A DNA stretch of 64,000 nt from Hyphomicrobiales bacterium (GTDB taxonomy: Bacteria > Pseudomonadota > Alphaproteobacteria > Rhizobiales > Rhizobiaceae): the NCBI GenBank assembly GCA_900469625.1, contig UBXV01000035.1, positions 62,001-126,000 on the forward strand. The letters are read 5' to 3'. This document shows, piece by piece, positions 36,295 to 45,960 of the stretch. Position 1 is the first letter of the stretch; each line of letters begins with the position of its first letter. The notes under the pieces were generated by a model. The model saw only the letters and a program-made list of their open reading frames with translations, did no database searches and was not told the origin of the DNA. The position numbers were made by a program, and so were the translations under genes.

Positions 36295-37899
36295 ATGAGA
36301 ATAGCTCTGGGAACGGCCCTGCTGACTTTGGCGCTTTCAACTTCGGCACATGCGGGCGTCTTGTCGGTGTGTGTGGAGGGATCGCCGGAAATCTTCAATC
36401 CGCAGCTGAGCAGCAGCGGAACGACATCGAACGTGCTGGCCAACATCTACGACAATCTGGTGTCCGTGAAGGCGAACAGTTCGGACATCGAGCCGGCACT
36501 GGCCGAAAGCTGGACGATATCGGATGACGGCCGAACCTACACTTTCAGGCTGCGCAAGGGCGTGAAGTGGCAATCCAACGATCAGTTCACCCCGACGCGG
36601 GACTTCAACGCCGATGACGTGGTGTTCACCTTCGACCGGATGCTGAAGTCGGACCACCCTTACGCGAAGATCAGCAACGGTACGTACATCACCTTCAACA
36701 CCAAGCTCGCCGATAACCTTGAAGCTGTCGCCAAGATCGATGATTACACCGTTGCCTTTACCTTGAAGGAGCCGTTGGCACCTTTTATCGGCATCATGGC
36801 ACACCAGTCTCTTGCGATTACATCGGCAGAGTATGCCGATGGCTTGATGAAAGCGGGGACGCCCGAGACGTTCGACCGGATCCCGATCGGAACTGGACCT
36901 TTCGCACTGCAGGCCTATCAGCAAGATGCTGTCGTTCGCCTCATGCCGTTTAAAGAAACCTGGGGTGCTGCGATTGGCGACAAGAGCCGGACACCCATGG
37001 TCGACGCGGTGGTGATGGCGATCAGTGCCGATGCTCCAGTGCGGCTCCAGCGCGCACTCGCCGGCGAGTGCCAGATTGCGCTTTACCCGAACCTTGCCGA
37101 CCGCGCCCAGATCGAGAACAGCGACACGCTCGAACTTGTGCAGACGCCGGTGGCATCGACCGGGTTCATCGATTTCAACTTCCGCGACGAGAAGTTCCGG
37201 GACAAGCGGGTAAGAACCGCATTGGCCGAAGCCATCAACGTGCCGGCGCTCGTCGATACGGTCTACAACGGCATGGGCATAGCCACGGGCGCACTTATTC
37301 CTCCGGTCCTCTGGGGACATGACAGCGAACTCCAGCCGCACCCCCATGATCCCGAAAATGCAAAGGCGCTTCTCAAGGAAGCCGGATATCCGGACGGCTT
37401 TTCGACGGAGATATGGGCGATTCCGGTCTATCGCCCATACATGCCGAACGGGCGTCGCGCTGCCGAGATGATCCAGGCCGACTGGGCGAAAATCGGGGTA
37501 AAAGCCGAGGTCGTTAGCTTCGAATGGGGCGAGTACATCCAACGCGCCCGAGCGGGAGAGGCTCCGGTAGCCATGTTCGGAGGCATCTATGATTTTCCGG
37601 ACCCGAGCCAGATCCCGAACAACTACTTCATCTGCGACTCCGACGGCAAGCCAAGCCCCTCCAACGTGGGTGCCTGGTGCGACGGCGAGTTCATCAGCCT
37701 GATGAACGAAGCTGGGCGTATCGAGGACAAGGAGAAACGTATCGAACTGTATAAGAAAGCGCAGGCCCGCTTTCATGAAGAGGCCCCCGCCGTCATTCTT
37801 GGCGGAGCTGACACGCTGACTGCCGTCAGCAAAACCGTTCACGGCTTCCAGCCCGCCATTTTCGGAACAAGCCGTTTTTCGGGCGTGACCGTCGACTAG
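36295..37899 (+). CDS. Periplasmic substrate-binding protein, SBP family 5 (DppA type)
   Basis: 534 aa from ATG 36295 (AGGGAACG upstream). Signal peptide RIALGTALLTLALSTSAHAG, then LSVCVEGSPEIFNPQLSSSG, VSVKANSSDIEPALAESWTI, FTFDRMLKSDHPYAK and TGPFALQAYQQDAVVRL, the DppA/SBP_bac_5 layout. Cysteines (VCVEG, AGECQIALYP, ICDSDG) are typical of DppA-type proteins. No permease or ATPase follows; the next gene is an FAD oxidase. It must use permeases elsewhere, possibly the DppB/C-type pair at 604-2468, which is speculation. Confidence 0.92.
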   Translation: MRIALGTALLTLALSTSAHAGVLSVCVEGSPEIFNPQLSSSGTTSNVLANIYDNLVSVKANSSDIEPALAESWTISDDGRTYTFRLRKGVKWQSNDQFTPTRDFNADDVVFTFDRMLKSDHPYAKISNGTYITFNTKLADNLEAVAKIDDYTVAFTLKEPLAPFIGIMAHQSLAITSAEYADGLMKAGTPETFDRIPIGTGPFALQAYQQDAVVRLMPFKETWGAAIGDKSRTPMVDAVVMAISADAPVRLQRALAGECQIALYPNLADRAQIENSDTLELVQTPVASTGFIDFNFRDEKFRDKRVRTALAEAINVPALVDTVYNGMGIATGALIPPVLWGHDSELQPHPHDPENAKALLKEAGYPDGFSTEIWAIPVYRPYMPNGRRAAEMIQADWAKIGVKAEVVSFEWGEYIQRARAGEAPVAMFGGIYDFPDPSQIPNNYFICDSDGKPSPSNVGAWCDGEFISLMNEAGRIEDKEKRIELYKKAQARFHEEAPAVILGGADTLTAVSKTVHGFQPAIFGTSRFSGVTVD

Positions 37900-37941
37900 G
37901 CGGGTCGCACGGGCCAGCCACCTATTTGCATTGGAGCAAAC

Positions 37942-39042
37942 ATGAAAGTGCTAATCATTGGCGCCGGCATTCTTGGCGCCAGTACCGCCTATCACATCGC
38001 GAAAAAGGGAGTCGACGTGGAAGTCGTCGACGCCCAGCACGAGGGAAAAGCAACCCTTGCCGGCGCCGGCATCGTCTGCCCGTGGGCAACCAAGCTCGAA
38101 GACGGCGCCTTCTATGACATGTACGCCGCCGGCGCAGCCTATTATGCCTCCCTGGTCGACGGCCTGAAGTCGTTCGGCGAGGTAGATCTCGGATATGGCA
38201 AGGTCGGCGCCCTGGTCGTGGCCGAGGATAGGCAGGAGTTCGAGGCGGCCGCCGAGCGCGTGGCGCGGCGCGTTGCCAATGTTCCAGAAGCGGGCACGGT
38301 CGAACATCTGAGCCCGGCTGCGGCCCGCGAGAAATTCCCGCCGCTGCGCGAAGGGATGGAAGCGATCTTCATCCCCGGGGCCGCGCGGGTCGATGCGCGG
38401 TTGCTCGCGGCCGCAATGCTGCGCGCCGCAAGCTCCCTTGGAGCGAGGGTCAGACAGGATCGCGTTTCATTGGCGTTGGAGGATGGACGCCCCGTCTGCA
38501 CGGCCAGCGATGGAACCGCGCTTCAAGCGGACGAAATCGTCGTCACGGCCGGTGCATGGGCGTCGCAGATTCTCAACCCGCTGGGCATTCAGCATCCGGT
38601 CGCACCCCAGAAGGGCCAGATCATCCATCTTCGTCTGCCCGGCCTGCAGACATCGAACTGGCCCGTGCTCCTGCCGATGGGCAGCCACTACCTGCTGGCA
38701 TTCGACGATTCCCGCGTCGTGATCGGCGCGACCCGCGAGGACAATTCCGGTTTCGACTATCGCGTCACCGCGGGTGGCGAAGCCGAAGTCCTGAACGCGG
38801 GACTGGCGATCGCCCCGGGGCTTGCGACCGCGACACACATAGAAACCCGCATCGGCTTTCGCCCGGCGTCAAGCAACATGAAGCCCATTCTGGGCAGAGT
38901 TTCCGGTATCTCGGGTTTGACGGTCGGCAACGGCCTCGGCGCCGCCGGCCTCACCATCGGCCCCTTCGCCGGAAAGCAACTCGCGGAACTGCTGACGGGC
39001 GCTCCGCTCGACATCGATCTCACGCCCTACGCCCCGGCTTAA
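37942..39042 (+). CDS. FAD-dependent D-amino-acid dehydrogenase/oxidase-like protein
   Basis: 366-aa DAO-superfamily enzyme: VLIIGAGILGASTAYHIAKKGVDVEVVDA at the N-terminus, ATLAGAGIVCPWAT (flavin contact), a central substrate domain, DEIVVTAGAWASQILNPLG, and a C-terminal RIGFRPASSNMKPILG...GLTVGNGLGAAGLTIGP. This resembles single-subunit DadA/glycine-oxidase-like dehydrogenases. It lies between an orphan binding protein and a RidA gene; the product of amine oxidation would be the imine that RidA hydrolyses. Confidence 0.9.
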   Translation: MKVLIIGAGILGASTAYHIAKKGVDVEVVDAQHEGKATLAGAGIVCPWATKLEDGAFYDMYAAGAAYYASLVDGLKSFGEVDLGYGKVGALVVAEDRQEFEAAAERVARRVANVPEAGTVEHLSPAAAREKFPPLREGMEAIFIPGAARVDARLLAAAMLRAASSLGARVRQDRVSLALEDGRPVCTASDGTALQADEIVVTAGAWASQILNPLGIQHPVAPQKGQIIHLRLPGLQTSNWPVLLPMGSHYLLAFDDSRVVIGATREDNSGFDYRVTAGGEAEVLNAGLAIAPGLATATHIETRIGFRPASSNMKPILGRVSGISGLTVGNGLGAAGLTIGPFAGKQLAELLTGAPLDIDLTPYAPA

Positions 39043-39097
39043 CCGGCTTAAATCGCCGGCCGGCATTGAACTCAACACAAATGGAAAAGGAACAATC

Positions 39098-39448
39098 ATG
39101 GTAACGCGTTACCGGAAACATCGCATCATGCATGCGGCTGTCGAACACAACGGCTTGATTTTTGTCGGAGGCCACGCAGCCACAGACATTTCCGTCGGCA
39201 TGAAGGAACAGACGCAGCAGGTCTGCGCCAAGTTAGACGGCGTGCTGGCCGAATGCGGCTCCGACAAGACCCAGCTCGTATCCGCCCGGATCTACATCAG
39301 CGATATGTCGAAGAAGGAAGAGATGAACGAAGCCTGGCTCGAATGGCTCGACGAGGACGACCTGCCGTCACGCGCAACCATCGGCGTCGCCGATCTTGGC
39401 GATCCGAAGAGACTCATCGAAGTCGTGGTCGTCGCCGCCAAGAACTAG
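39098..39448 (+). CDS. RidA/YjgF-family protein
   Basis: 116 aa from ATG 39098, AAAAGGAA upstream. Signature segments are IMHAAVEHNGLIFVGGHAAT, MKEQTQQVCAKLDGVLAECG and PSRATIGVADLG...LIEVVVVAAKN, with the pocket Arg and terminal Glu preserved. It is a paralogue of the 34829 gene and ends the SBP-oxidase-RidA module; a hairpin follows 12 bases later. Confidence 0.9.
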   Translation: MVTRYRKHRIMHAAVEHNGLIFVGGHAATDISVGMKEQTQQVCAKLDGVLAECGSDKTQLVSARIYISDMSKKEEMNEAWLEWLDEDDLPSRATIGVADLGDPKRLIEVVVVAAKN

Positions 39449-39460
39449 CTTAAGCAACAT

Positions 39461-39484
39461 GAAGCCCAGGCTCGACTGGGCTTC
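39461..39484 (+). terminator. Hairpin after the second amine-oxidation module
   Basis: GAAGCCCAG-GCTCGA-CTGGGCTTC, a perfect 9-bp stem 12 bases after the RidA stop. No U-tract. It marks the end of conserved metabolic DNA before the mosaic region. Confidence 0.55.
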
Positions 39485-39588
39485 AACCAACTGCTCATAA
39501 GTGTACCAGGAGGTGCATGCTCTCATTAGACGTTGTTAACTTGGGCGCCCGGGTCGCAAGCCGAAAAACTGATCGCCCCTATCGGAAA

Positions 39589-39612
39589 TTCCCGACCATA
39601 CATTATGCGATC
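39589..39612 (+). repeat. Dif-like 24-bp repeat, copy 2
   Basis: TTCCCGACC followed by ATACATTATGCGATC. On the complement the core is GATCGCATAATGTAT, identical over 12 bases (CGCATAATGTAT) to the XerC arm end plus centre of the E. coli dif sequence. It is the boundary between the oxidase modules and the degenerate region. Confidence 0.6.
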
Positions 39613-40243
39613 TTAAACGCACGGACCGTGAAGATTCTAGCTACACGCCTTCCGCCGCACGCGTAATGAGCCGTTCCTTTCCATCCCAGCGGACTTTGGT
39701 TCCCCGACGTGAATTAGGAGCCTGAAAGGACCCACGCCTCCGCCCCGATCGAGTTGGACAGAAAATTTGAGAGTGTGTTTCGGCGTGGGAATGCGCCTCT
39801 CTGTGGAGTGCGCCCTTGAGGGCGGACAGTTAGGCTTTACGAATACTCCGTGGGGCACCGTGATGGCATTGGGAGAGACTCGCGGTTTCCATCAACGGGA
39901 TTGTCATATCAAACCAGCTTTTAACCGGACTGGCGATCGCGGGCTTTACGTGATGCCACGCATATGGCCACCAAACGCCCTGCAGGCAATGCAGGCGGCC
40001 ACATCGCGCACCAGGCCTAGGTACTGGACGCTATATGCAAGTGCGACGTGGCACCGAATGAACAGAGCAATCACTCCGTTGGATTGGGATCTTCGATATC
40101 TTCAGCTCATCGTTGACTTTTGATCGAATGGGTTTTGAAGGTCACCTTGCAGTCTACGAAATCTACTGTAGCAAGGCACGCAGATTGAGGGACTTCGCGA
40201 ATCTCGATGAGACCGTGCTATTTCAAGTTGACGAGGAATACCC
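39613..40243. other. Stretch without a convincing gene
   Basis: About 630 bases between the second dif-like site and the SH3-like gene. A 118-codon plus-strand frame (39767-40123) has no recognisable family, unusual composition and no ribosome-binding site. CTAGCTAC follows the dif-like site here and at 60582, so the shared sequence may be longer than the 24-mer. Confidence 0.3.
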
Positions 40244-40633
40244 ATGAACGGCGAACCAAATTTCATCGTAATTCGGCCACATGTCAGCGAGTTTCCTGAA
40301 CCGATGTCCCTGAAGAAAGGGGATCGAGTTTCGGTCGGCGAACTTTATGATGGTCCCGAAGGCTGGCCCGACTGGTATCTCTGCTCAACTCCCAGTCAGG
40401 AGACAGGTTTCGTGCCAGAGCAAATTCTGGATCGACATGGAGACGGCTCCGGCACGATGCTGGAGGACTTCACAAACAGGGAATTGAATGTGGTGGAAGG
40501 CGATTTGCTGCATGGCGAACGGCAGTTAAATGGCTGGCTATGGGCAACCCGTATCTCCAGCGATGCAACAGGATGGGTGCCTCTGGACAACATACGTGCA
40601 CTCGGCCGGGAATCGCCGTCGCGAAAAGCCTAA
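40244..40633 (+). CDS. SH3-like domain protein (two repeats)
   Basis: 129 aa from ATG 40244 with GAGGAA upstream. Two similar halves are visible: KKGDRVSVGELYDGPEGWPDWYLCSTPSQETGFVPEQIL in segments, and VVEGDLLHGERQLNGWLWATRISSDATGWVPLDNI. Each has the ALYDY-like start, W-x-W and G-[FW]-V-P ending of SH3-fold modules. Cytoplasmic, no signal peptide. Bacterial proteins of this kind are small and of unknown role. The gene is isolated among fragments, yet reads intact. Confidence 0.75.
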   Translation: MNGEPNFIVIRPHVSEFPEPMSLKKGDRVSVGELYDGPEGWPDWYLCSTPSQETGFVPEQILDRHGDGSGTMLEDFTNRELNVVEGDLLHGERQLNGWLWATRISSDATGWVPLDNIRALGRESPSRKA

Positions 40634-41114
40634 AACCTGCGATGGTCGATCCCCACGGTTTAAGCCACATCGTCAGTAATCGAACCGGCGCGCGAGGGAA
40701 GTACCTTAGACAGTCGTGACGCCTTCATCGCTGCACGCTGCCGTGTTTGAATCAAAAAGTAGTCTGCCGGAGGTTATGTCGTCTAGGTTCTGCGGACATG
40801 GCTGTGCAGCGCTTCACGCCGGCATACGCAGTACCATTGTTCCCTTCTTCGGCGATCTGACCTTTTGGGGGCATCTGATTGCCTCCCTCGGTGCCGGGCC
40901 GGCGCCAGTGTCGCGCTCAAAAATCAGCGTCGATACGCTTGCTGCGTGCTCAGGGCCCTGAGCGACAATGTCATCCGCGCCAAGGCTGAGCAGATGGGAT
41001 ATCCGATGAGAGCGGAGGGTGGCGCGCCGCCCATCTGCCCTCCGCTCTGGGGAGGTGCGATCGGTTTACCTGGCCATCGCGACCTTCATGCGCTAGAACG
41101 ACAAATCATGGCGT
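40634..41114. other. Stretch without a convincing gene
   Basis: About 480 bases with only short frames on both strands and no family signature. It probably represents decayed DNA between the SH3-like gene and the ceramidase-like fragment. Confidence 0.3.
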
Positions 41115-41507
41115 GTGCTGCGTGCGCCAGGGTCTCACCCCTACTACGGAGAATTGAGCAACCTTTTCACCGAGGAAGAGTACCCACGCCCAACGACAGG
41201 ACGCCCCCACAAAACAAGTGATAGCTTTGCAGCTGTCGAAAGGCGTGACGCCGACGGCAAATGGGAGGTGATCCAACGCAGCGGAAGCTGGGGTCTGAAA
41301 ATCCAGTGGAAGGCCATGCCATTGTGGCACTGCATCAGCATCTGTTGCCTCAACGATACGGTCACCTGGCAGATCCCGGATAACGCTACGTCTGGAACGT
41401 ATCGCATCGTGCATACGGAAGACTACGGGCCGGCCTATGGGTTGTCCGCGGTCATGCCATTCCGCGCCGAAACCTTGCCTTTTGAAGTTCGCGTTGCACA
41501 ACGCTAA
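41115..41507 (+). pseudogene. Fragment resembling the C-terminal domain of neutral ceramidase
   Basis: A 130-codon frame reads SDSFAAVERRDADGKWEVIQ, NDTVTWQIPDNATSGTYRIV and PFRAETLPFEV. Neutral/alkaline ceramidases end in an Ig-like domain with the same succession (TVERRxGDxWxxV..D, V-T-W-x-I-P-x-x-x-x-x-G-T-Y-R-[IL]-x-H, P-F-x-G-x-[ST]-x-x-F). The roughly 500-residue catalytic part is absent upstream, and no good start or ribosome-binding site exists, so I regard it as a 3' remnant. A small independent protein is an alternative. Confidence 0.4.
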
Positions 41508-41957
41508 GGGCAAGAGCCAATCGGCAGATGGACCGCGTTCGATTTTAGTGGTCCCACGCCAACAGGTCGTTGCCGCGACACGAAAGTGAAATCTGTCCGA
41601 CCTCCCTGATCGGGCAGAGCGCTTGTTCGGTAACGATCCAAGCCGGTCGAGCGACAGAGGCAGAGGCTATTGTGATCAGAAGGATCAGACCTCAGACACG
41701 AAACCAATGCACCCAAGATTCTGACAAATTGATCGGGACCTGCCCTTTGTGGCGGCAACTTATTCCGCAGTACTCTCGCCACACGGATTTTGGGAACGAT
41801 AGGATGCCTCGAGAAGAGTGGTCTGCAATGTTGATCGAATGGGTGAAACGCGGAGCGGCTGTACTGCGCCTGGTTCCGCCTGCTTCCGTGAAAACGCAGA
41901 TTCTCGAAATACGCGGCGCGACGGCAAAGGATGTCGTGCGGATTTTGCAGGCGTTAA
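41508..41957. other. Stretch without a convincing gene
   Basis: About 450 bases. A plus-strand frame (41570-41992) runs through, but its composition and lack of similarity argue against a gene. The RHS fragment begins abruptly at its end. Confidence 0.3.
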
Positions 41958-42557
41958 AACAGCACGGCGACCCGCGATCCTCAAGGCCGTGAAAATCGTG
42001 TCTGGCGCAAGGATACGAGCGGCAACAACTATCTCTATCTGTCGCCGCAATTCCGCCAGGTTACGGCCAATGGCTCAACGGCGTGGGAGGTGGTGCTGCA
42101 TGGCGGCCTCGGGCCCGCATACAGCCGCAAGGCAACCGGCGAGGCGGCAAGCGAAAGCTACCTTCACGGCGATGCCCGACACAGCCTGACCTTCACGACC
42201 GACAAGTCAGGTTCGCCGACCGAGTGGTTCCTCTATAACGCCTACGGATTTCCACTCGAACGTTCGACAGGCTCGCCCGACTACGGGTTTATGGGGCAAC
42301 CCTTTGATGGCGATACCGGTCTCTATTATTTCAACCAGCGCTATTATCAGCCGGCGCTTGCAAGATTTACGAGGCCAGACACGCTTTATTCGGCAAGCAT
42401 CTACCGGCAAGACAGCGCCAATCGATATGCCTTCATGCTGAACAATCCGGCTTGGGGATTCGATCCTAGCGGCCACGGCCTACCAGCCTGCATCATCGGC
42501 CTGGGTGGCGGCGTTCACCGGATTACGGTTTCGGCGCTCCGGTGGATCGAAGCGTAA
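41958..42557 (+). pseudogene. 3' fragment of an RHS-repeat protein gene (core end and tip)
   Basis: After an in-frame stop at 41955 the frame reads RENRVWRKDTSGNNYLYLSP, YNAYGFPLERSTGSPDYGFM, DTGLYYFNQRYYQPALARFT and NRYAFMLNNPAWGFDPSG, the RHS-repeat-associated core with the DPxG cleavage motif. In intact RHS effectors this core follows a >1000-residue shell and is followed by a variable toxin tip. Here the shell is missing and the tip is only about 25 residues (GLPACIIGLGGGVHR...), so neither toxin nor immunity gene is evident. A recombination relic. Confidence 0.8.
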
Positions 42558-42749
42558 TGTTACCGCAAGGCAAAACGTCCATTCGGTCTCCACACAGCCG
42601 GAGAGGACCAATCCATGCCCTCACACAGGAAAGTATCGCTGAGCGCAAAATTCTCGGTGAGACTAGGCGAAAGGATTCCGGCAATACCCTTCATAGGTCT
42701 GCAGAGACCTCGCATCAGGAAACCCTCATAGATTGCATCTTGTGAATAC

Positions 42750-42768
42750 AACAACACCAAGAGTTGTT
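42750..42768. promoter_or_regulatory. Inverted repeat near the efflux-operon promoter
   Basis: AACAAC-N7-GTTGTT, perfect 6-bp arms, followed immediately by TATAAA (42769-42774), a possible -10 element, 57 bases before the MFP start. It could be an operator for an unlinked regulator; no regulator gene is adjacent. Confidence 0.4.
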
Positions 42769-42824
42769 TATAAAGTACCTCTGGTGTAATCGCTCGCGAA
42801 ACAATTAGGCTCAGGCATTCTCAA

Positions 42825-44021
42825 TTGGCTCCCCAAAAACCGTGCCATCGCACGCGCTTTACAATATTAGCGATCACCTTGCTTGGCGGTTGTGGCGCAG
42901 TCGTCACGTTCGCTTTGCCAAAGGCTACTCCCTCGGCTCAATCGGTTCTCACCGCACCCGTACGACGGGGCGCGTTATCCGAAACCGTCAACGCCGTCGG
43001 GACGCTTGAGCCTTCCCGCCTGGTGCAGGTGGGAGCGCAGGTAAGCGGCCAACTGAAGGCGATACATGTCAAGCTTGGCGACCGCGTGCGCAAGGGCAAT
43101 CCAATTGCTGAAATCGATTCCCTTCAACAGGAGAATGAACTGCGGCTCGCGCGCGCTGCGCTTCGCCAGGCACAAGCCACCGAACGTTCTCGAGCGTTTC
43201 AACTGGAGAAAGCCGAACGTACGCTTGACCGTCAAAAGACGCTTCATGATGGGCGGGCAGGATCGGCAGCTGATCTTCACGATGCCCGATCGGCGGTCCA
43301 GATCGCGCGGTCTGAACTCGATTTGTCGATCGCGCAAACGGAAACGGCCTTCGTAAGTGTTGAGAAGGCGGAGACCAATCTTGACTACACCCGCATCATC
43401 GCGCCCATAGACGGCAAGGTCATTGCTGTTATTGCCAAGTCGGGACAGACCCTGAACTCCGCCCAGACGGCTCCGGTGATCGCGGTCATCGCCGATGTCG
43501 ATGTCATGGTGGTGCGGACCCAGATTTCCGAAGCCGATGTCGGCAGGGTAAAGTCAGGACAGAAGGTCTGGTTCACAACCTTCAGCGATCGCAAGACCCG
43601 ACGCGAGAGCGCGCTTGATGTGGTGGAACCGGCGTCCCCGGCGATGCTGGCCGCCCTTGGGATAATCACCGCCCCGACTTCCGCCAGCGCTCCCTCCCAA
43701 GCCGTCTATTTCAATGCCGTTTTCGACGCACAGAATGACGACGGTGCGCTGTTGCCGATGATGACCGCTGACGTGACCGTCACGACAGGCTCCGTGGAAA
43801 ATGCCGTGCTCATCCCTTGGGCAGCGCTTCAGGGACCGGATGAAGGCGGCCTGTTCAAGGCCACGGTTAGAGACAAGGACGGTCAGTTGGAAACGCGCAG
43901 CGTCCGCATCGGCATAACGGATCGGATCGACGCGGAAGTCCTTGAAGGGCTGGCCGAGGGTGATGAGGTGGTATTGCAACTCGATACCGGGCCCACCGAC
44001 ACGGACACGATGTTGCAATGA
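42825..44021 (+). CDS. macA: MacA-type periplasmic adaptor (membrane fusion protein)
   Basis: 398 aa. One N-terminal anchor helix (FTILAITLLGGCGAVVTFAL), then lipoyl halves (VNAVGTLEPSRLVQVGAQVSGQLK and TRIIAPIDGKVIAVIAKSGQ) around an alpha-hairpin of about 90 residues, and beta-barrel and membrane-proximal domains (VLIPWAALQGPDEGG). The start is TTG 42825 with weak ribosome-binding sequence. The stop overlaps the macB ATG by four bases. It bridges the ABC pump and the outer-membrane channel encoded downstream. Symbol by family similarity; relatives include PvdR. Confidence 0.88.
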   Translation: MAPQKPCHRTRFTILAITLLGGCGAVVTFALPKATPSAQSVLTAPVRRGALSETVNAVGTLEPSRLVQVGAQVSGQLKAIHVKLGDRVRKGNPIAEIDSLQQENELRLARAALRQAQATERSRAFQLEKAERTLDRQKTLHDGRAGSAADLHDARSAVQIARSELDLSIAQTETAFVSVEKAETNLDYTRIIAPIDGKVIAVIAKSGQTLNSAQTAPVIAVIADVDVMVVRTQISEADVGRVKSGQKVWFTTFSDRKTRRESALDVVEPASPAMLAALGIITAPTSASAPSQAVYFNAVFDAQNDDGALLPMMTADVTVTTGSVENAVLIPWAALQGPDEGGLFKATVRDKDGQLETRSVRIGITDRIDAEVLEGLAEGDEVVLQLDTGPTDTDTMLQ

Positions 44022-45955
44022 TCGCCCCGCGACTGGAAGTTTCCCATGTGACGCGCACCTATCGCAGCGGCAATGAGACCGTCACGGCGCTCAACGACGT
44101 GAGCCTTGTCATCGAGCCTGGTGAACTGGTCGCAATTGTCGGCGCATCGGGGTCTGGAAAATCCACGCTCATGAACATCCTGGGCTGCCTGGATCGGTTT
44201 GATGGTGGCACCTACCGCGTCGATGGGATCGACGTGTCGAACCTCGAAGCCGATGCCGTTGCGCACCTTCGACGCGACCGGTTTGGATTTGTGTTCCAGC
44301 GATACCATCTTGTCAACGCGCTTTCGGTTGCCGGCAATGTGGAGTTACCGGCAATCTATGCGGGGATGCCGACCGCAAGGCGGCGCGAACGCGCAGCCCG
44401 GCTCGTCGATCAGTTCGGGCTTGCCGACAAGCTACTTTTCCGTCCCAACCAGTTGTCGGGTGGACAGCAGCAACGAATTGCAATCGCGCGCGCGCTGATG
44501 AACGACGCGGGTGTCATACTCGCCGATGAGCCGACCGGTGCGCTCGATCGGCGATCGGGCGAACTCGTCCTCTCGGTCCTCAAGGAACTGCACCAGCAGG
44601 GCCGCACCGTCATCATCGTCACCCACGATCACGACGTCGCCTCCCATGCCGGCCGGATCATCGAAATTGCCGATGGCGCAATCGTTTCCGACTCCCGCGC
44701 GATCGGCGCTCGAGAAAATACGGCGCCCACCGAGACAGCGTGGGCGGCATCGGGGCCGTCCCGCACCTCGATCTCGAGCCTCCCAAGCGCGTTCGGAATG
44801 TCCTTCAAGGCGATGGCGGCTCATAAGCTCCGGACGGGATTGACGATGCTTGGCATTGTCATCGGTGTCACTGCCGTCGTTGCGGTCATCGGGCTTGGCG
44901 AAGGTGCGCGGATCACTGTCAGGAACCAGATGGCAGGCCTCGGAACCAATACGCTTGTAATATACCCCGGGCGCAGTTTCGGCGACCCTGAAGCATCAAG
45001 AATCGTCAGCCTGACAACAACCGATGTGGACGCGCTTGCCGCCCAGCCCTACGTCGACAGTGCAACACCGGAAATCCCCACAAGCCAGAAGGTCCGCAAC
45101 GGTGCCCGGACGGTAGACCTGCAGGTGATCGGCGTAGGACCCTCCTATTTTCGAGCAAATGGCATGAAGCTGGTTTCCGGCCGGCTGCTCACGCAGGAGG
45201 ATTTGGTAGAGGCCAATTCGAACGTGGTGCTGTCGGAACCTGCTGTGCCAAGCCTCTTTGGAAGCGCCGAGCCGGTAGGAAAACAGCTCCTGCTCGGCAA
45301 GACGCCAGCGACCGTCGTCGGTGTCATGGCGCTGCCGCATTTCCGGGGCGGGGCAGCAACGGCCTACATGACCCACACGGCTTTGCGCTCGCGTGTGACT
45401 GGAACACTGCCGCTGGCAAACATCACGCTGCGTGTACGCGACAACATCGACACGACCCTGGCCGAGCGTGCTGCGAGCAACTTGCTGCAACGCCGGCATG
45501 GGGTGAAGGACTTCTTCATTTTCAACAACGACCAAGTTCGTCGCGCCAGCGAAAACACTATGGCGACATTTAGCCTGCTGATTGCCGCACTGGCCACGGT
45601 TGCCCTGGTGGTCGGCGGCATTGGGGTAATGAACATCATGCTGATCTCCGTCACGGAGCGAACCCGTGAAATCGGCCTTCGCATGGCACTTGGCGCCAGG
45701 CGGCGTGACATCATGGCGCAATTCATGATCGAGGCCGTCGCGGTCTGCCTAGTGGGCGGCGGGTTCGGCGTCGCACTTGCAATTGTGCTGTCGTTCGTTT
45801 CGAGCGCGCTCATGTCTCCGCTTCCGATCGTGCTGAGTCCTGGAGCCATTCTCCTGGCCTCGGGCTTCACTGTTGTGATCGGTCTGGCATTTGGTTACCT
45901 GCCGGCACGCGGCGCAGCACGCCTTGACCCTGTGCGTGCCCTGGCAAGCGAGTAA
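44018..45955 (+). CDS. macB: MacB-type efflux ABC transporter (fused ATPase/FtsX permease)
   Basis: 645 aa, the size of MacB. N-terminal ATPase: Walker A GASGSGKSTLMNILGCLD near residue 42, signature LSGGQQQRIAIARAL, Walker B VILADEPTGALDRRSG. Then a membrane helix (LTMLGIVIGVTAVVAVIGLG), a periplasmic domain of about 230 residues and three C-terminal FtsX helices with GGIGVMNIMLISVTERTREIGLRMALGARR. It works as a mechanotransmission pump with MacA and a TolC channel to export macrolides, peptides, siderophores or lipids; the substrate is not deducible. Confidence 0.94.
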   Translation: MIAPRLEVSHVTRTYRSGNETVTALNDVSLVIEPGELVAIVGASGSGKSTLMNILGCLDRFDGGTYRVDGIDVSNLEADAVAHLRRDRFGFVFQRYHLVNALSVAGNVELPAIYAGMPTARRRERAARLVDQFGLADKLLFRPNQLSGGQQQRIAIARALMNDAGVILADEPTGALDRRSGELVLSVLKELHQQGRTVIIVTHDHDVASHAGRIIEIADGAIVSDSRAIGARENTAPTETAWAASGPSRTSISSLPSAFGMSFKAMAAHKLRTGLTMLGIVIGVTAVVAVIGLGEGARITVRNQMAGLGTNTLVIYPGRSFGDPEASRIVSLTTTDVDALAAQPYVDSATPEIPTSQKVRNGARTVDLQVIGVGPSYFRANGMKLVSGRLLTQEDLVEANSNVVLSEPAVPSLFGSAEPVGKQLLLGKTPATVVGVMALPHFRGGAATAYMTHTALRSRVTGTLPLANITLRVRDNIDTTLAERAASNLLQRRHGVKDFFIFNNDQVRRASENTMATFSLLIAALATVALVVGGIGVMNIMLISVTERTREIGLRMALGARRRDIMAQFMIEAVAVCLVGGGFGVALAIVLSFVSSALMSPLPIVLSPGAILLASGFTVVIGLAFGYLPARGAARLDPVRALASE

Positions 45956-45960
45956 ACACC

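Noticed and set aside
39767-40123. 118-codon plus-strand frame as a gene
   Set aside because: No ribosome-binding site, no family resemblance and composition like the surrounding degenerate DNA.
41570-41992. 140-codon plus-strand frame before the RHS fragment
   Set aside because: No similarity to known proteins and no credible start; treated as non-coding.
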